Shown here: positions 7,831 through 16,422 of the stretch, piece by piece | How positions within the stretch are numbered: position 1 is the first letter of the stretch | How the letters are laid out: each line of letters starts with the position of its first letter | Assembly: GCA_904501755.1 (NCBI GenBank) | Contig: CAJGBV010000009.1 | Span: 6,807-70,806, forward strand | Direction of reading: 5' to 3' | Length of the DNA: 64,000 nt | Source: Clostridiaceae bacterium | Lineage (GTDB): Bacteria > Bacillota > Clostridia > Oscillospirales > Acutalibacteraceae | Notes under the pieces: generated by a model | The model's database searches: none | The model's input: the letters and a program-made list of their open reading frames with translations, nothing else | Told to the model about the DNA's origin: nothing | Translations under genes and position numbers: made by a program

Positions 7831-9368
7831 TATTGTTCCTCCTTTTCATACTTATCTTCTGTTTTAGTCATTAAAAGACCTATTTCTTCCTTAGTAGCGG
7901 TTCTACCGTCTACAATTCCCGTCACCTTGCCCGAACCGATTACCATAATTCTGTCACACAGTTCTATAAGAACGTCAAGGTCTTCACCCACAAACACAAC
8001 AGCAACTCCGTTTTCTTTTTGCTCATTGAGCAAATTATAGATTGTATAAGAAGCGCCTATATCAAGACCTCTTACCGGATAAGCGGCAAGTAAAACAGTA
8101 GGAGCTGAAGCAATTTCTCTGCCAACTAAAACCTTTTGAACATTACCGCCTGATAATCTTCTTACAGGGGTAGTTGCACCGGGAGTTATAACGTTAAGAC
8201 TTTCAATAACATTCTCAGCCAAATCCTTTGGAGCTTTTCTTTCAAGGAATATGGAATGTCCGTTTTTATAGCTTCTGAGCATCATATTGTCAATTATATC
8301 CATATTGCCTACAAGACCCATACCAAGTCTATCCTCGGGAACAAAGGAAAGTCTAACACCCAAATCTCTGATTTGTATAGGTGTTTTATTTCTCAAGTTC
8401 TCAACTTTATTGGTTTTAGGGTCGTTATAGAAAATCTCACCGCTGTCAAGTTTTTGCAAACCTGCAATAGCCTCTAAAAGCTCTCGCTGACCACTACCTG
8501 CAATACCTGCAATACCAAGAATTTCGCCTGAACGAGCAGTAAAGGTAACATCATCAAGCACCTTTACGCCATCACGGTTTATACAGTCAAGGTCTTTTAC
8601 AATAAGCCTGTCTTCAACATTATTAGGCTCACTGCGTTCAATATTCAAGGTTATTTTCTCACCCACCATCATTTCGGTAAGCTGAGCTTCATTGGTTTCC
8701 GCAGTATTAACAGTACCTATATACTCACCTTTTCTGAGAACAGCAACCTTATCAGACAGAGAAAGCACCTCATGTAATTTATGAGTAATGATTATAATTG
8801 ACTTGCCGTCTTCCTTCATCTTACGCAGAACGTTAAAAAGCTTCTGGGTTTCCTGTGGTGTGAGAACCGCAGTAGGCTCATCAAGAATAAGAATATCTGC
8901 ACCACGATATAGCACCTTGATAATTTCAACAGTCTGCTTTTCCGAAACACTCATTTCATAAACCTTTTTCTTTGGGTCAATCTCAAAGCCGTATTTATGA
9001 GCAATTTGAGCAACCGAAGAAACAGCCTTCTTTAAATTAAATTTTTCATTTAAGCCCAAAACAATATTTTCGGCAGCAGAAAAAACATCAACAAGTTTAA
9101 AGTGCTGATGAACCATACCTATTTTGTAATCAAATGCATCCTTAGGAGATTTGATTGACACTTCTTCTCCATTAATGAAGATTTGCCCCTCATCCGGATA
9201 ATAAATGCCGGCAATCATATTCATAAGAGTAGTTTTACCGCTACCGTTTTCACCTAAAATTGAAAGTATTTCGCCACTGTTAACCTTAAGATTAATGTTT
9301 TTATTGGCTACATTATTGCCAAAATACTTACTGATATTAACCAGTTCAATAGCAACATTATTACTCAT
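7830..9368 (-). CDS. BMP-type ABC transporter ATP-binding protein, double NBD (NupO/YufO-like)
   Basis: 512 residues, two fused ABC ATPase domains that drive the importer. NBD1 has Walker A GENGSGKTT (about 35), a degenerate signature (MSVSEKQ) and Walker B ILILDEPTAVL. NBD2 has a degenerate P-loop (GIAGSGQRE) but a good LSGGNVQKV signature; its Walker B site reads LLAAYPVRG rather than LLDEP. This asymmetry is normal for sugar/nucleoside importers of this class. The ATG at 9366-9368 is preferred over an upstream in-frame start because it follows AGGAGG. It is separated from the binding-protein gene by two hairpins. Confidence 0.93.
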   Translation of the reverse strand: MSNNVAIELVNISKYFGNNVANKNINLKVNSGEILSILGENGSGKTTLMNMIAGIYYPDEGQIFINGEEVSIKSPKDAFDYKIGMVHQHFKLVDVFSAAENIVLGLNEKFNLKKAVSSVAQIAHKYGFEIDPKKKVYEMSVSEKQTVEIIKVLYRGADILILDEPTAVLTPQETQKLFNVLRKMKEDGKSIIIITHKLHEVLSLSDKVAVLRKGEYIGTVNTAETNEAQLTEMMVGEKITLNIERSEPNNVEDRLIVKDLDCINRDGVKVLDDVTFTARSGEILGIAGIAGSGQRELLEAIAGLQKLDSGEIFYNDPKTNKVENLRNKTPIQIRDLGVRLSFVPEDRLGMGLVGNMDIIDNMMLRSYKNGHSIFLERKAPKDLAENVIESLNVITPGATTPVRRLSGGNVQKVLVGREIASAPTVLLAAYPVRGLDIGASYTIYNLLNEQKENGVAVVFVGEDLDVLIELCDRIMVIGSGKVTGIVDGRTATKEEIGLLMTKTEDKYEKEEQ

Positions 9369-9394
9369 TTTATGCCTCCTGTACGTTAAATATT

Positions 9395-9429
9395 GAAAAA
9401 GCATCACTAATAATTTAGTGATGTTTTTT
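9395..9429 (-). terminator. Intercistronic hairpin 2 (partial terminator) before the ATPase gene
   Basis: 16-base arms (9395-9410 / 9414-9429) with one G-U pair and a 3-base loop; leftward it ends in TTTTTC. It probably reduces transcription of the ATPase and permease genes relative to the binding protein. Confidence 0.65.
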
Positions 9430-9444
9430 CAACATTTAAAAGAG

Positions 9445-9476
9445 TTTGGGCGAAGCAGATTAATGCTCCGCCCAAA
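9445..9476 (-). terminator. Intercistronic hairpin 1 after the binding-protein gene
   Basis: TTTGGGCG (9445-9452) pairs with CGCCCAAA (9469-9476), with inner AGCA/TGCT pairs. It lacks a strong T-tract, so it may be a 3'-end-protecting stem rather than a terminator. It is immediately downstream of the binding-protein stop codon. Confidence 0.55.
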
Positions 9477-9485
9477 GCAGAATAA

Positions 9486-10733
9486 TTAGAATTTCTCGTT
9501 TAAGAGAGTAATACCGTCGATACGGAGATCGAAGTAAGGAGCTGAACGCTTGGTGGACTCTGTGAATACACCATTTTCAACAGCTTCGGTATCAGGTGTG
9601 AAAGCAGCATCGGTATCAACATCAGCGATGTAGGATGTTACATCAGCGCCATCCTTCTTAAAGCCGGTGAATACCTTTACAGAACCATCCTTAAGACCCT
9701 TAACAGCATTTTCGATAGCTTCAACAGTTCCCTCAGCAGCAACATCAAGGTTTACGCCGGTAAGAACTACAGAACCTTCTTCAATACCACCGCACCAGTC
9801 AGCAGCAATTGCCTCGCCCTTAGCAACGCATCTGATGATGTAGTTGTAATAAGGAGCCCAGTCAATTCTGGAGGATACGATAAAGGTTTCGGGACAAGCA
9901 TCATAAGTGCTTCCGTTATAAGAAACGTTAGGAACACCTGCAGCTTCACAAGCAGAAGGAGCACCCATAGAGTCAGCGTGCTGAGAAATAAGAACGCACT
10001 TCTTAGCGATAAGAGCTTCAGCAGCATTCTTTTCCTCGGTAGCATCATACCAAGAGCCTGTGAACTGTACATCCATAGTTACAGAAGGACATACAGACTT
10101 AGCACCGAGATAGAAAGAGGTGTAACCTGAAATAACTTCAGCATAGGTGAAAGCGCCTACATAACCCATCTTAGCTTCTTCAGCCTTGATAGTGCCTTCG
10201 TTAATCATTTCATTAAGCTTCATACCGGCAGCAATACCTGCAAGGTAACGGCCCTGGAAAATAGAAGCAAAAGCGTTATGATAGTTAGCAAGACCCTCGG
10301 TGTGAGCCTTAGTACCTGTAGCATGGCAGAACTGAACCTCAGGGAATTCTCTTGCAGCCTGAATCATAAAGTCTTCATGACCGAAAGAGTTAGCAAATAC
10401 AATTTTACAACCCTGACCAACAAGGTCTTTAGCTGCAACGTAGCACTCATTACCCTCAGGAACGTTTGTCTTAAGGATAACCTGCTCGTCTTTAAGCTTT
10501 AAAGTTTCCTGAACTGTCTTAACTGCATTAATGAAGTTAAGGTCGTAGGTCGAATTTTCATCATGTAAGCAGATGAAACCGATCTTGAAATCGTCAGCAA
10601 TTTCATAGTCAACTGTCAATGCCTTTGCTGCGAGAGGTGATTCACTCATTCCAAGTGCGCCACCGTTCTGTCCGCAAGCTGCTAAGCTGAAAATCATAGC
10701 AACCGCAAGAAGAAGTGCAAGAATTTTTTTCAT
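9486..10733 (-). CDS. BMP-family substrate-binding lipoprotein (nucleoside/purine importer)
   Basis: 415 residues. The signal peptide ends in lipobox LAAC (Cys 20), so the protein is anchored outside the membrane and feeds the ABC importer downstream. The body is a BMP/PnrA-like periplasmic fold: IGFICLHDENSTYDLNF at about 55, VFANSFGHED near 130, AGIAAGM near 180, and a TGSWYDA loop near 225. The ATG at 10731-10733 is chosen for its GAGGAGG site. The gene lies 50 bases after xpt and is followed by two hairpins that should leave it the most abundant product of the operon. Confidence 0.93.
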   Translation of the reverse strand: MKKILALLLAVAMIFSLAACGQNGGALGMSESPLAAKALTVDYEIADDFKIGFICLHDENSTYDLNFINAVKTVQETLKLKDEQVILKTNVPEGNECYVAAKDLVGQGCKIVFANSFGHEDFMIQAAREFPEVQFCHATGTKAHTEGLANYHNAFASIFQGRYLAGIAAGMKLNEMINEGTIKAEEAKMGYVGAFTYAEVISGYTSFYLGAKSVCPSVTMDVQFTGSWYDATEEKNAAEALIAKKCVLISQHADSMGAPSACEAAGVPNVSYNGSTYDACPETFIVSSRIDWAPYYNYIIRCVAKGEAIAADWCGGIEEGSVVLTGVNLDVAAEGTVEAIENAVKGLKDGSVKVFTGFKKDGADVTSYIADVDTDAAFTPDTEAVENGVFTESTKRSAPYFDLRIDGITLLNEKF

Positions 10734-10783
10734 TTTGTTTTCCTCCTCACCCAATAGGGCAATTTTTTATTAAAACCGCAACA

Positions 10784-11359
10784 TCACTGTTGGCGGAATT
10801 TAACCGAACTGTCTGTCATACTGTCGACAATCGCCAGAGATTCAACCCTCACGCCACTTTTTCTAAGTGCATCGCCACCGCCCTGAAAGCCTTTTTCAAT
10901 AGCAATTGCAACACCCTGTGTAGTACCCCCTGCTTGTCCAACAATATCCATAAGACCATTAAGGGCATTACCAATAGCAAGGAAATCGTCGATAATAAGA
11001 ATTTTTTCACCTTTGTGTAGATGCTCCTTGCTGACTATAACCTGATAAACCTCTTTATGAGTATAAGATTCAACTTTAGAGGAATATACATCAGCAAGAA
11101 TATTGGTGGTTTTATTCTTTTTAGCAAAAACAACCGGCACGTGCATATAGGCGGCAGCAGCCACTGCTATAGCAATACCGGATGCTTCTATAGTAAGTAT
11201 CTTATCTATTTCGGTGTCGGCATAAAGACGCGCAATTTCCTCTCCCATAGACATAAGGAAATCAACATCAAGCTGATGATTAAGAAAAGAAGAAACCTTA
11301 AGAATATTTCCAGGATAAACCTGTCCCTCAGCAAGTATTTTTTCCTCTAACGCCTTCAT
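10784..11359 (-). CDS. xpt: Xanthine phosphoribosyltransferase
   Basis: 191 residues, close to the B. subtilis Xpt length (194). It converts xanthine plus PRPP to XMP. Seen: LKVSSFLNHQLD near the N-terminus (Xpt hallmark), EASGIA, VVFAKK, and the PRPP loop ILIIDDFLAIGNAL at about 120-133. I chose the ATG at 11357-11359 with GAGG nine bases before; an upstream in-frame GTG sits in that site. It is first gene of the operon with the BMP importer. No purine (xpt-pbuX type) riboswitch fits in the short leader. Confidence 0.95.
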   Translation of the reverse strand: MKALEEKILAEGQVYPGNILKVSSFLNHQLDVDFLMSMGEEIARLYADTEIDKILTIEASGIAIAVAAAAYMHVPVVFAKKNKTTNILADVYSSKVESYTHKEVYQVIVSKEHLHKGEKILIIDDFLAIGNALNGLMDIVGQAGGTTQGVAIAIEKGFQGGGDALRKSGVRVESLAIVDSMTDSSVKFRQQ

Positions 11360-11394
11360 CAAAACAATCCTCACTTTTATAATTTAACAAAACC

Positions 11395-11423
11395 ATTTTA
11401 TCATTCAAAGCGAAAATTGTCAA
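11395..11423 (-). promoter_or_regulatory. Sigma-A promoter for the xpt-transporter operon
   Basis: Minus strand: perfect TTGACA (11418-11423), 17-base spacer, TAAAAT (11395-11400), about 36 bases before the xpt start. Confidence 0.75.
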
Positions 11424-11458
11424 TACTTGTCACCAATCTTTTATTAATTATATTTACA

Positions 11459-12835
11459 TTATTCAAGAAGAGTTTTCTTTGCCGCCTGTAATGTTTTGTT
11501 TGCTATATTCATAGCACTCTTTCTACCGCTTCCACCTCCCTCTGCTACCACAACGAAAGCAAGAGGCAATTCGCTATCCTTACAAAAACCTATAAACAAG
11601 GAGTTTTCCTTATCCTGACCTACCTCTGCAGTTCCTGTTTTAGCACAAACATCAAGGGTGCCAAAGGTAGCTTTGCCGTAATTATCCTTTACGGCAAAAT
11701 CCATAAGAAGTGAAAGCTTTTCGGCTGTTTCCTTTTTTATCATAGAAATGGTTTTAGGATTTGCTTTATATGTGATATATCCCGAAGAATCTCTTATACA
11801 ATGCACAAAATACGGTTCCTTGTACTCACCGCCGTTAGCAATAGCACTTACCATACACAGATACTGGACGGGATTCATAAGATTTGTATACTGTCCTATT
11901 CCCGACCAACCAAAATCAATATTTCTTGCATCCTTTACTGTGTACGAGGACTTACCGCAAGCAATGTTGTCTATATAAAAGGTTTTATTAAAGCCGAACA
12001 TTTCGGCATATTTAGTCATTGTATTTTTTCCCAAATTTAAAGCAGTATTTGAAAAGAAAGAGTTACAAGAATGAGAAAATGCCCGTTCTAACACTACAGT
12101 TCTGTGTTTACCCATACAGGAAAGAGTTTCATCCTCAATCACCGTTCCGTAATTGCAAAGCTGAGTTTTTTCATAAGCTTCATTACCTAAGGTTTCAATA
12201 GCCGCCGCTGCAGTAACTATCTTAAAGGTGGAACCGGGTGTGTAGCTGGAAGAAATAAATCTGTTTACAAAAACACTGCCCAGTTCTCCATTTTTGGCTT
12301 TTTCGTATTGATTTATGTCCTTAATATCATAGGTGGGGGTACTTACCATACATAAAACTTCACCTGTTTTGTAATTACATACTCCCACACAGCCTGCCGA
12401 ATCGCCAAGCGCTTTCATTGCGGCAACGCTTATCTGACTGCTTATGGTAAGCTCTGCACTGTTCCCCTTTCCCGACAGGGTATATACTCCGTTTATATTG
12501 GAATAGCCTACCAATTTATCCCGCCAGGCATTAGTAACACCCGTACTTACAAACCCTTCGTGGTCGCCTGCAACGTGTATTGTAGCCTTACGAATATCAC
12601 TGCTTTCATTATATACTCTCACCGAGTCAACGGTATCGGAAAGCATAACACCTTCCCTGTCTGTTACGGCCCCTGCATTAGACAGCATACCCGAATGATA
12701 AATATGCTGATTTGTCTGATAAAAAGCCCAGTCCTTTCCTTTACGGAAGAATCTGAAAACAAACATTCCCACGCCAAAGGCAAAAAGCAGAACAATAGCA
12801 TACATAGTTCTTTTTCTTATTTTATGCCTATTCAT
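11459..12835 (-). CDS. Class B penicillin-binding protein (PbpA/PBP2-like transpeptidase)
   Basis: 458 residues with one N-terminal membrane anchor (about 10-28). It cross-links peptidoglycan outside the membrane. Catalytic motifs: S-x-x-K in YTPGSTFK (about 200), SCN (about 254) and KTG in CAKTGTAEVG (about 398). A short class B form resembling actinobacterial PbpA; the N-terminal pedestal is reduced. Its start overlaps the end of the SEDS gene by 8 bases with an AAGG site, so the pair is translationally coupled, as expected for a SEDS glycosyltransferase with its cognate transpeptidase. Confidence 0.9.
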   Translation of the reverse strand: MNRHKIRKRTMYAIVLLFAFGVGMFVFRFFRKGKDWAFYQTNQHIYHSGMLSNAGAVTDREGVMLSDTVDSVRVYNESSDIRKATIHVAGDHEGFVSTGVTNAWRDKLVGYSNINGVYTLSGKGNSAELTISSQISVAAMKALGDSAGCVGVCNYKTGEVLCMVSTPTYDIKDINQYEKAKNGELGSVFVNRFISSSYTPGSTFKIVTAAAAIETLGNEAYEKTQLCNYGTVIEDETLSCMGKHRTVVLERAFSHSCNSFFSNTALNLGKNTMTKYAEMFGFNKTFYIDNIACGKSSYTVKDARNIDFGWSGIGQYTNLMNPVQYLCMVSAIANGGEYKEPYFVHCIRDSSGYITYKANPKTISMIKKETAEKLSLLMDFAVKDNYGKATFGTLDVCAKTGTAEVGQDKENSLFIGFCKDSELPLAFVVVAEGGGSGRKSAMNIANKTLQAAKKTLLE

Positions 12836-14465
12836 CTCTTCGCCTTCTTTCAGAAAGTATTATATGCTCATCCCTGACAGCTGCCCTGAAGAATGCAACA
12901 AGCATTATACAGGAAATAAGCGATGAACCGCCGTTGCTTATAAACGGTAGGGTAACACCTGTAAAGGGAAGCATATCAAGAGAACCGAAAACATTAAGTG
13001 ATACCTGTGCAAGAAGCATAACCGCCGCCGCACAGCAGGTAACAGAATAATAACGGCTTGAGGACACCGTCAGAGATTTTACTGCATAAAGCATAAGCAT
13101 CACAAAGAAAAACAGTGCACAAAGACCTATAATCAGTCCCCATTCTTCCACAATAAGACCAAATACTATATCGGTGTCATAAGCGGCAACCTTTACAAGA
13201 GTTCCCTCTCCGCCGCCTACACCGAAAAATCCACCTGAAGCGGCACTTATCATAGTTCTTGTCTGCTGATAACCACTGTCTGCCGCGTGCTCAAACGCCT
13301 TTCCGAAGGAGAAAAACCGCTTTGCAACATAAGGGAAGAAAAGCATAACCGCACCACCTCCCACAAGTGCCGCACCGCCGAAGACATAAAGCAGCTTAAA
13401 ACTGCAAAACCTTATAAACAGGATTACCGCAAGGGTAACAGCATAAATAAGTGCAGTGCCGAAATCACTGAGGTATGCAAGTGCACCCAGACAAAACAGG
13501 GCAAACGCCACAAAGGGTGCCGCATCCTTCTTGCTTGACAGCTTTTCAGCACAGGCACCGGATATGAAAATAAGTATTACCTTTATAAGCTCGGAAGGCT
13601 GAAAAGAAAAGCCTGCTATTTTAAGCCAGTTCTGTGCTCCGTTATAAACCACGCCGAAAGCCATATTAACAGCAAAGAAAGCTATACCAATAATAAGGGC
13701 GATGCCCTTAAAGCCCATAGCTCTTTTGGGAACTTCTATAAACTTTGCAAGAAGAATGGACGCTATTACGCCGATTGTAAGACAAATAAGCTGCTTGATT
13801 ACAGAAGTAACGGTATTATGAGCTACCACAGTAAAGCCTAATGTAACGAGAAACATTACGGGAATTTCAAGAAATGCGGCAAGAAAACGAGTAACAAGCA
13901 TATATACCCATTCGCTTAAAATAACTGCAGAAAAAGTAAGTATTAACACAAGTACCTTTGACGGATAAGCAAACAGAAGAGAAATAAGCATAAAAAGCTG
14001 AATAATATTAAGACAGGCAAAAGCAACTGCTTTTTTGCCTGTATCCTTTCCCGAAGCCTTCCCCTTTCCGTTTTTCACTCGCACAGAAAATTCTCGTTCC
14101 CCCAGTGTAACCAAATCATCAGGAGCAATTCGGGTTTCGTTTTTAATATTCTTACGGTTAACCGCCACCTTGTGCTTGTCCACAGGGCGTACAGTCATAT
14201 AATTATTCGAAACAGACAAAACAGTATGACGAGGTTTGGCTCCATCTAAAACAATATCACACTGACTGTCAGAGCCTATAAGATACTCACCGCTTCCGAT
14301 AACCGTTTCTTCCATATCATCGGTAAGCAATATAAGCTTATAAGGCTTAACCCTCTTTTTTAGCAGTCCGTAAGCACAAATACCAAACATAATAACCGAA
14401 AGAACAGGAAGTAAATAACGGGTAATAGTAATAAAAGCACGTATATAAAGCTCCATATTCTTCAT
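12828..14465 (-). CDS. FHA domain-SEDS (FtsW/RodA/SpoVE) fusion protein
   Basis: 545 residues. One N-terminal membrane helix (about 15-33), then a cytoplasmic forkhead-associated domain (about 45-125; IGSDSQCDIVL at its core), a short basic linker, and a SEDS peptidoglycan polymerase with about 10 membrane helices (FQPSELIKV near 295, SDFGTALIY near 345, NGGSSLISC near 515). SEDS proteins polymerise lipid II with a class B PBP, here the overlapping next gene. FHA domains bind phosphothreonine, so the enzyme may be regulated by a Ser/Thr kinase. A second ATG at 14454-14456 has better spacing from AAAGG and may be the true start. Confidence 0.9.
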   Translation of the reverse strand: MKNMELYIRAFITITRYLLPVLSVIMFGICAYGLLKKRVKPYKLILLTDDMEETVIGSGEYLIGSDSQCDIVLDGAKPRHTVLSVSNNYMTVRPVDKHKVAVNRKNIKNETRIAPDDLVTLGEREFSVRVKNGKGKASGKDTGKKAVAFACLNIIQLFMLISLLFAYPSKVLVLILTFSAVILSEWVYMLVTRFLAAFLEIPVMFLVTLGFTVVAHNTVTSVIKQLICLTIGVIASILLAKFIEVPKRAMGFKGIALIIGIAFFAVNMAFGVVYNGAQNWLKIAGFSFQPSELIKVILIFISGACAEKLSSKKDAAPFVAFALFCLGALAYLSDFGTALIYAVTLAVILFIRFCSFKLLYVFGGAALVGGGAVMLFFPYVAKRFFSFGKAFEHAADSGYQQTRTMISAASGGFFGVGGGEGTLVKVAAYDTDIVFGLIVEEWGLIIGLCALFFFVMLMLYAVKSLTVSSSRYYSVTCCAAAVMLLAQVSLNVFGSLDMLPFTGVTLPFISNGGSSLISCIMLVAFFRAAVRDEHIILSERRRRDE

Positions 14466-14532
14466 ATCCTTTCGGTTCGTTTTTTACTATTATACTATAT
14501 TCTGCCGTTTTTCACAAGAGTAAAGAAAAAGC

Positions 14533-14554
14533 GGCTGTCAAAAGCTTGACAGCC
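14533..14554 (-). terminator. Intrinsic terminator after the Na/Pi cotransporter
   Basis: GGCTGTCAA / TTGACAGCC perfect 9-base arms with a 4-base loop; read leftward it is followed by GCTTTTTC. Confidence 0.8.
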
Positions 14555-14563
14555 ACCGTTTTG

Positions 14564-16330
14564 TTATTCTGTAATCAGTGCATATTTTTTTGCGTATTCT
14601 TTATACTTATCGGCAAAGTCAGTATTCTCGGATTTAACCTTATGCAGATACTCGTGAACCTCGAGGCTGTCGTGGGACATCTCAAGAACACAGCCTGCTA
14701 TATTTGAGCAGTGGTCAGAAACACGTTCCAGATTGGTCAGGATATCCGACCAAACAAAGCCTGCTTCGATTGTGCACTCACCCTTTTGCAAACGCACTAT
14801 ATGACGGGCACGAAGCTGATTCTTAAGGGTATCAACCACCTGTTCAAGCGGTTCAACCTGTCTTGCGGCAGCAAGGTCATTATTTCTCAGTGCCATATAA
14901 GCAAGACCGAGGATTTCCTCTACAGCAGCAGAAATAGTTCCTATTTCACGCATAGCACCTTGGCTGAAAACCATTTCCTTATTTCTGATTTCCTCAGCAG
15001 ACTCAAGCAGATTTACCGCGTGGTCGGAAATTCTTTCAAGGTCGCCTATGCAAAACAGAAGCTTACTTGATTCATTGGAGTCCTTATCATTCATTGGATA
15101 GGTGTTCAGTTTAACAAGATAAGAACCGAGTATATCTTCATAGTGGTCGGCTCTGCCCTCCTCTTCTCTGATTCTGTTTGCTGTATCGGCATCATATTTA
15201 TCAAGGAGCAAAAGAGAATCTCTGAAGGCGGTAATTGAAATTTTAGCCATTCTGTTGGTAAGAACTCTGCATCTTTCAATAGCAACGGCAGGGGTTGTCA
15301 TAAGACGCTCGTCCAACTCGGTAACATCCTCATCATCATCCTTTTTAGGCTCTTTGATGATAATGTAGGATATTTTTTCAAGAAGTGCTGAAAGCGGAAG
15401 CATAAGACAGGTACACAGTACATTAAATACCGTATGAACTATAGCAATACTGAGCTGATTTGCCGCTGTATTTACAAAAGCGAAATTAAGGAAGGAATTT
15501 AAAACAGTAAACACAGTCAGCAGAACCACAGTTCCTATTATGTTAAAAAACAGATGAACAATGGATGCTCTTCTTGCGTTACGGTTTGTACCTACCGAGG
15601 AAATAAGTGCCGTAACACAGGTACCGATATTCTGTCCCATAATTATGGGGATAGCAGAGCCAAGTGTAACAGCTCCCGTTGAGGAAAGAGCCTGCAAAAT
15701 ACCAACAGATGCAGAAGAGGACTGAATAATACCTGTAAGAATTGCACCTGCAAGAACGCCCAGTATGGGATTCGAGAACATTGTAAGTATGTTTGTAAAC
15801 TCAGGTACATCCTTAAGACCTGCAACAGCTGCTGACATTGCATCCATACCAAACATAAGAGTAGCAAAACCAAGGAAAATTACACCTATATCCTTTTTTC
15901 TATTGCTCTTTGCCATCATATAAAGAATAATTCCGATAAGAGCAAGAATAGGAGTAAAGGAGGAGGGTTTAAGAAGCTTTATATACCAGGCATCGCCCTG
16001 AATTCCGGTAAGACTTAAAAGCCATGCAGTAACGGTAGTACCTACATTTGCACCCATTATAACATTAATAGCTTGCTTTAGCGTCATAAGTCCCGAGTTA
16101 ACAAAGCCAACTACCATAACCGTTGTAGCAGAAGATGACTGTATAACCGCTGTAACGCCAAGACCTGTAAAAAAGCCCGCCATTTTACCTGTTGTAAGTC
16201 TGCCGAGCAGGGTTTTTAGTCCATCACCCGCACTCTTTTCAAGATACTGTCCCATAAGGTTCATTCCGAATAAAAACAGACACAAACCGCCTATAAGGGA
16301 TAAAACATCAAATAAATCCATATTAATCAC
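14564..16330 (-). CDS. Na+/phosphate cotransporter with C-terminal PhoU domain (NptA/YjbB family)
   Basis: 588 residues. Two Na_Pi_cotrans repeats, each with a QSSSA motif (about 64 and about 204), span the first 320 residues with about 8 membrane segments. The rest (about 345-560) is a PhoU-like helical bundle. It imports, or possibly exports, phosphate with sodium. The start is a GTG (16328-16330) five bases after AAAGG; a nearby ATG is spaced too far. A Pho-box direct repeat lies in front, overlapping the end of the kinase gene, so phosphate-starvation control is expected. Confidence 0.93.
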   Translation of the reverse strand: MINMDLFDVLSLIGGLCLFLFGMNLMGQYLEKSAGDGLKTLLGRLTTGKMAGFFTGLGVTAVIQSSSATTVMVVGFVNSGLMTLKQAINVIMGANVGTTVTAWLLSLTGIQGDAWYIKLLKPSSFTPILALIGIILYMMAKSNRKKDIGVIFLGFATLMFGMDAMSAAVAGLKDVPEFTNILTMFSNPILGVLAGAILTGIIQSSSASVGILQALSSTGAVTLGSAIPIIMGQNIGTCVTALISSVGTNRNARRASIVHLFFNIIGTVVLLTVFTVLNSFLNFAFVNTAANQLSIAIVHTVFNVLCTCLMLPLSALLEKISYIIIKEPKKDDDEDVTELDERLMTTPAVAIERCRVLTNRMAKISITAFRDSLLLLDKYDADTANRIREEEGRADHYEDILGSYLVKLNTYPMNDKDSNESSKLLFCIGDLERISDHAVNLLESAEEIRNKEMVFSQGAMREIGTISAAVEEILGLAYMALRNNDLAAARQVEPLEQVVDTLKNQLRARHIVRLQKGECTIEAGFVWSDILTNLERVSDHCSNIAGCVLEMSHDSLEVHEYLHKVKSENTDFADKYKEYAKKYALITE

Positions 16331-16367
16331 TATATCCTTTCTTTCGGGTCATCAGACCGACAGATTA

Positions 16368-16422
16368 ATATTAAACCGACTTTATTAAATCCAAAACCTT
16401 TTTAATGTTAAATGTATATTAA
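16368..16422 (-). promoter_or_regulatory. Pho box and promoter for the Na/Pi cotransporter
   Basis: Minus strand: repeats TTAATA (16417-16422) and TTAACA (16406-16411), 11 bases apart, with a TAATAT -10 (16368-16373). PhoP-type regulators of Firmicutes bind TTAACA-like repeats with about 11-base period. Geometry matches the site before phoP. Confidence 0.65.

Noticed and set aside
11360..11458. Purine riboswitch before xpt
   Set aside because: Xpt genes often carry one, but only a promoter and about 30 transcribed bases precede this start; no aptamer fits.
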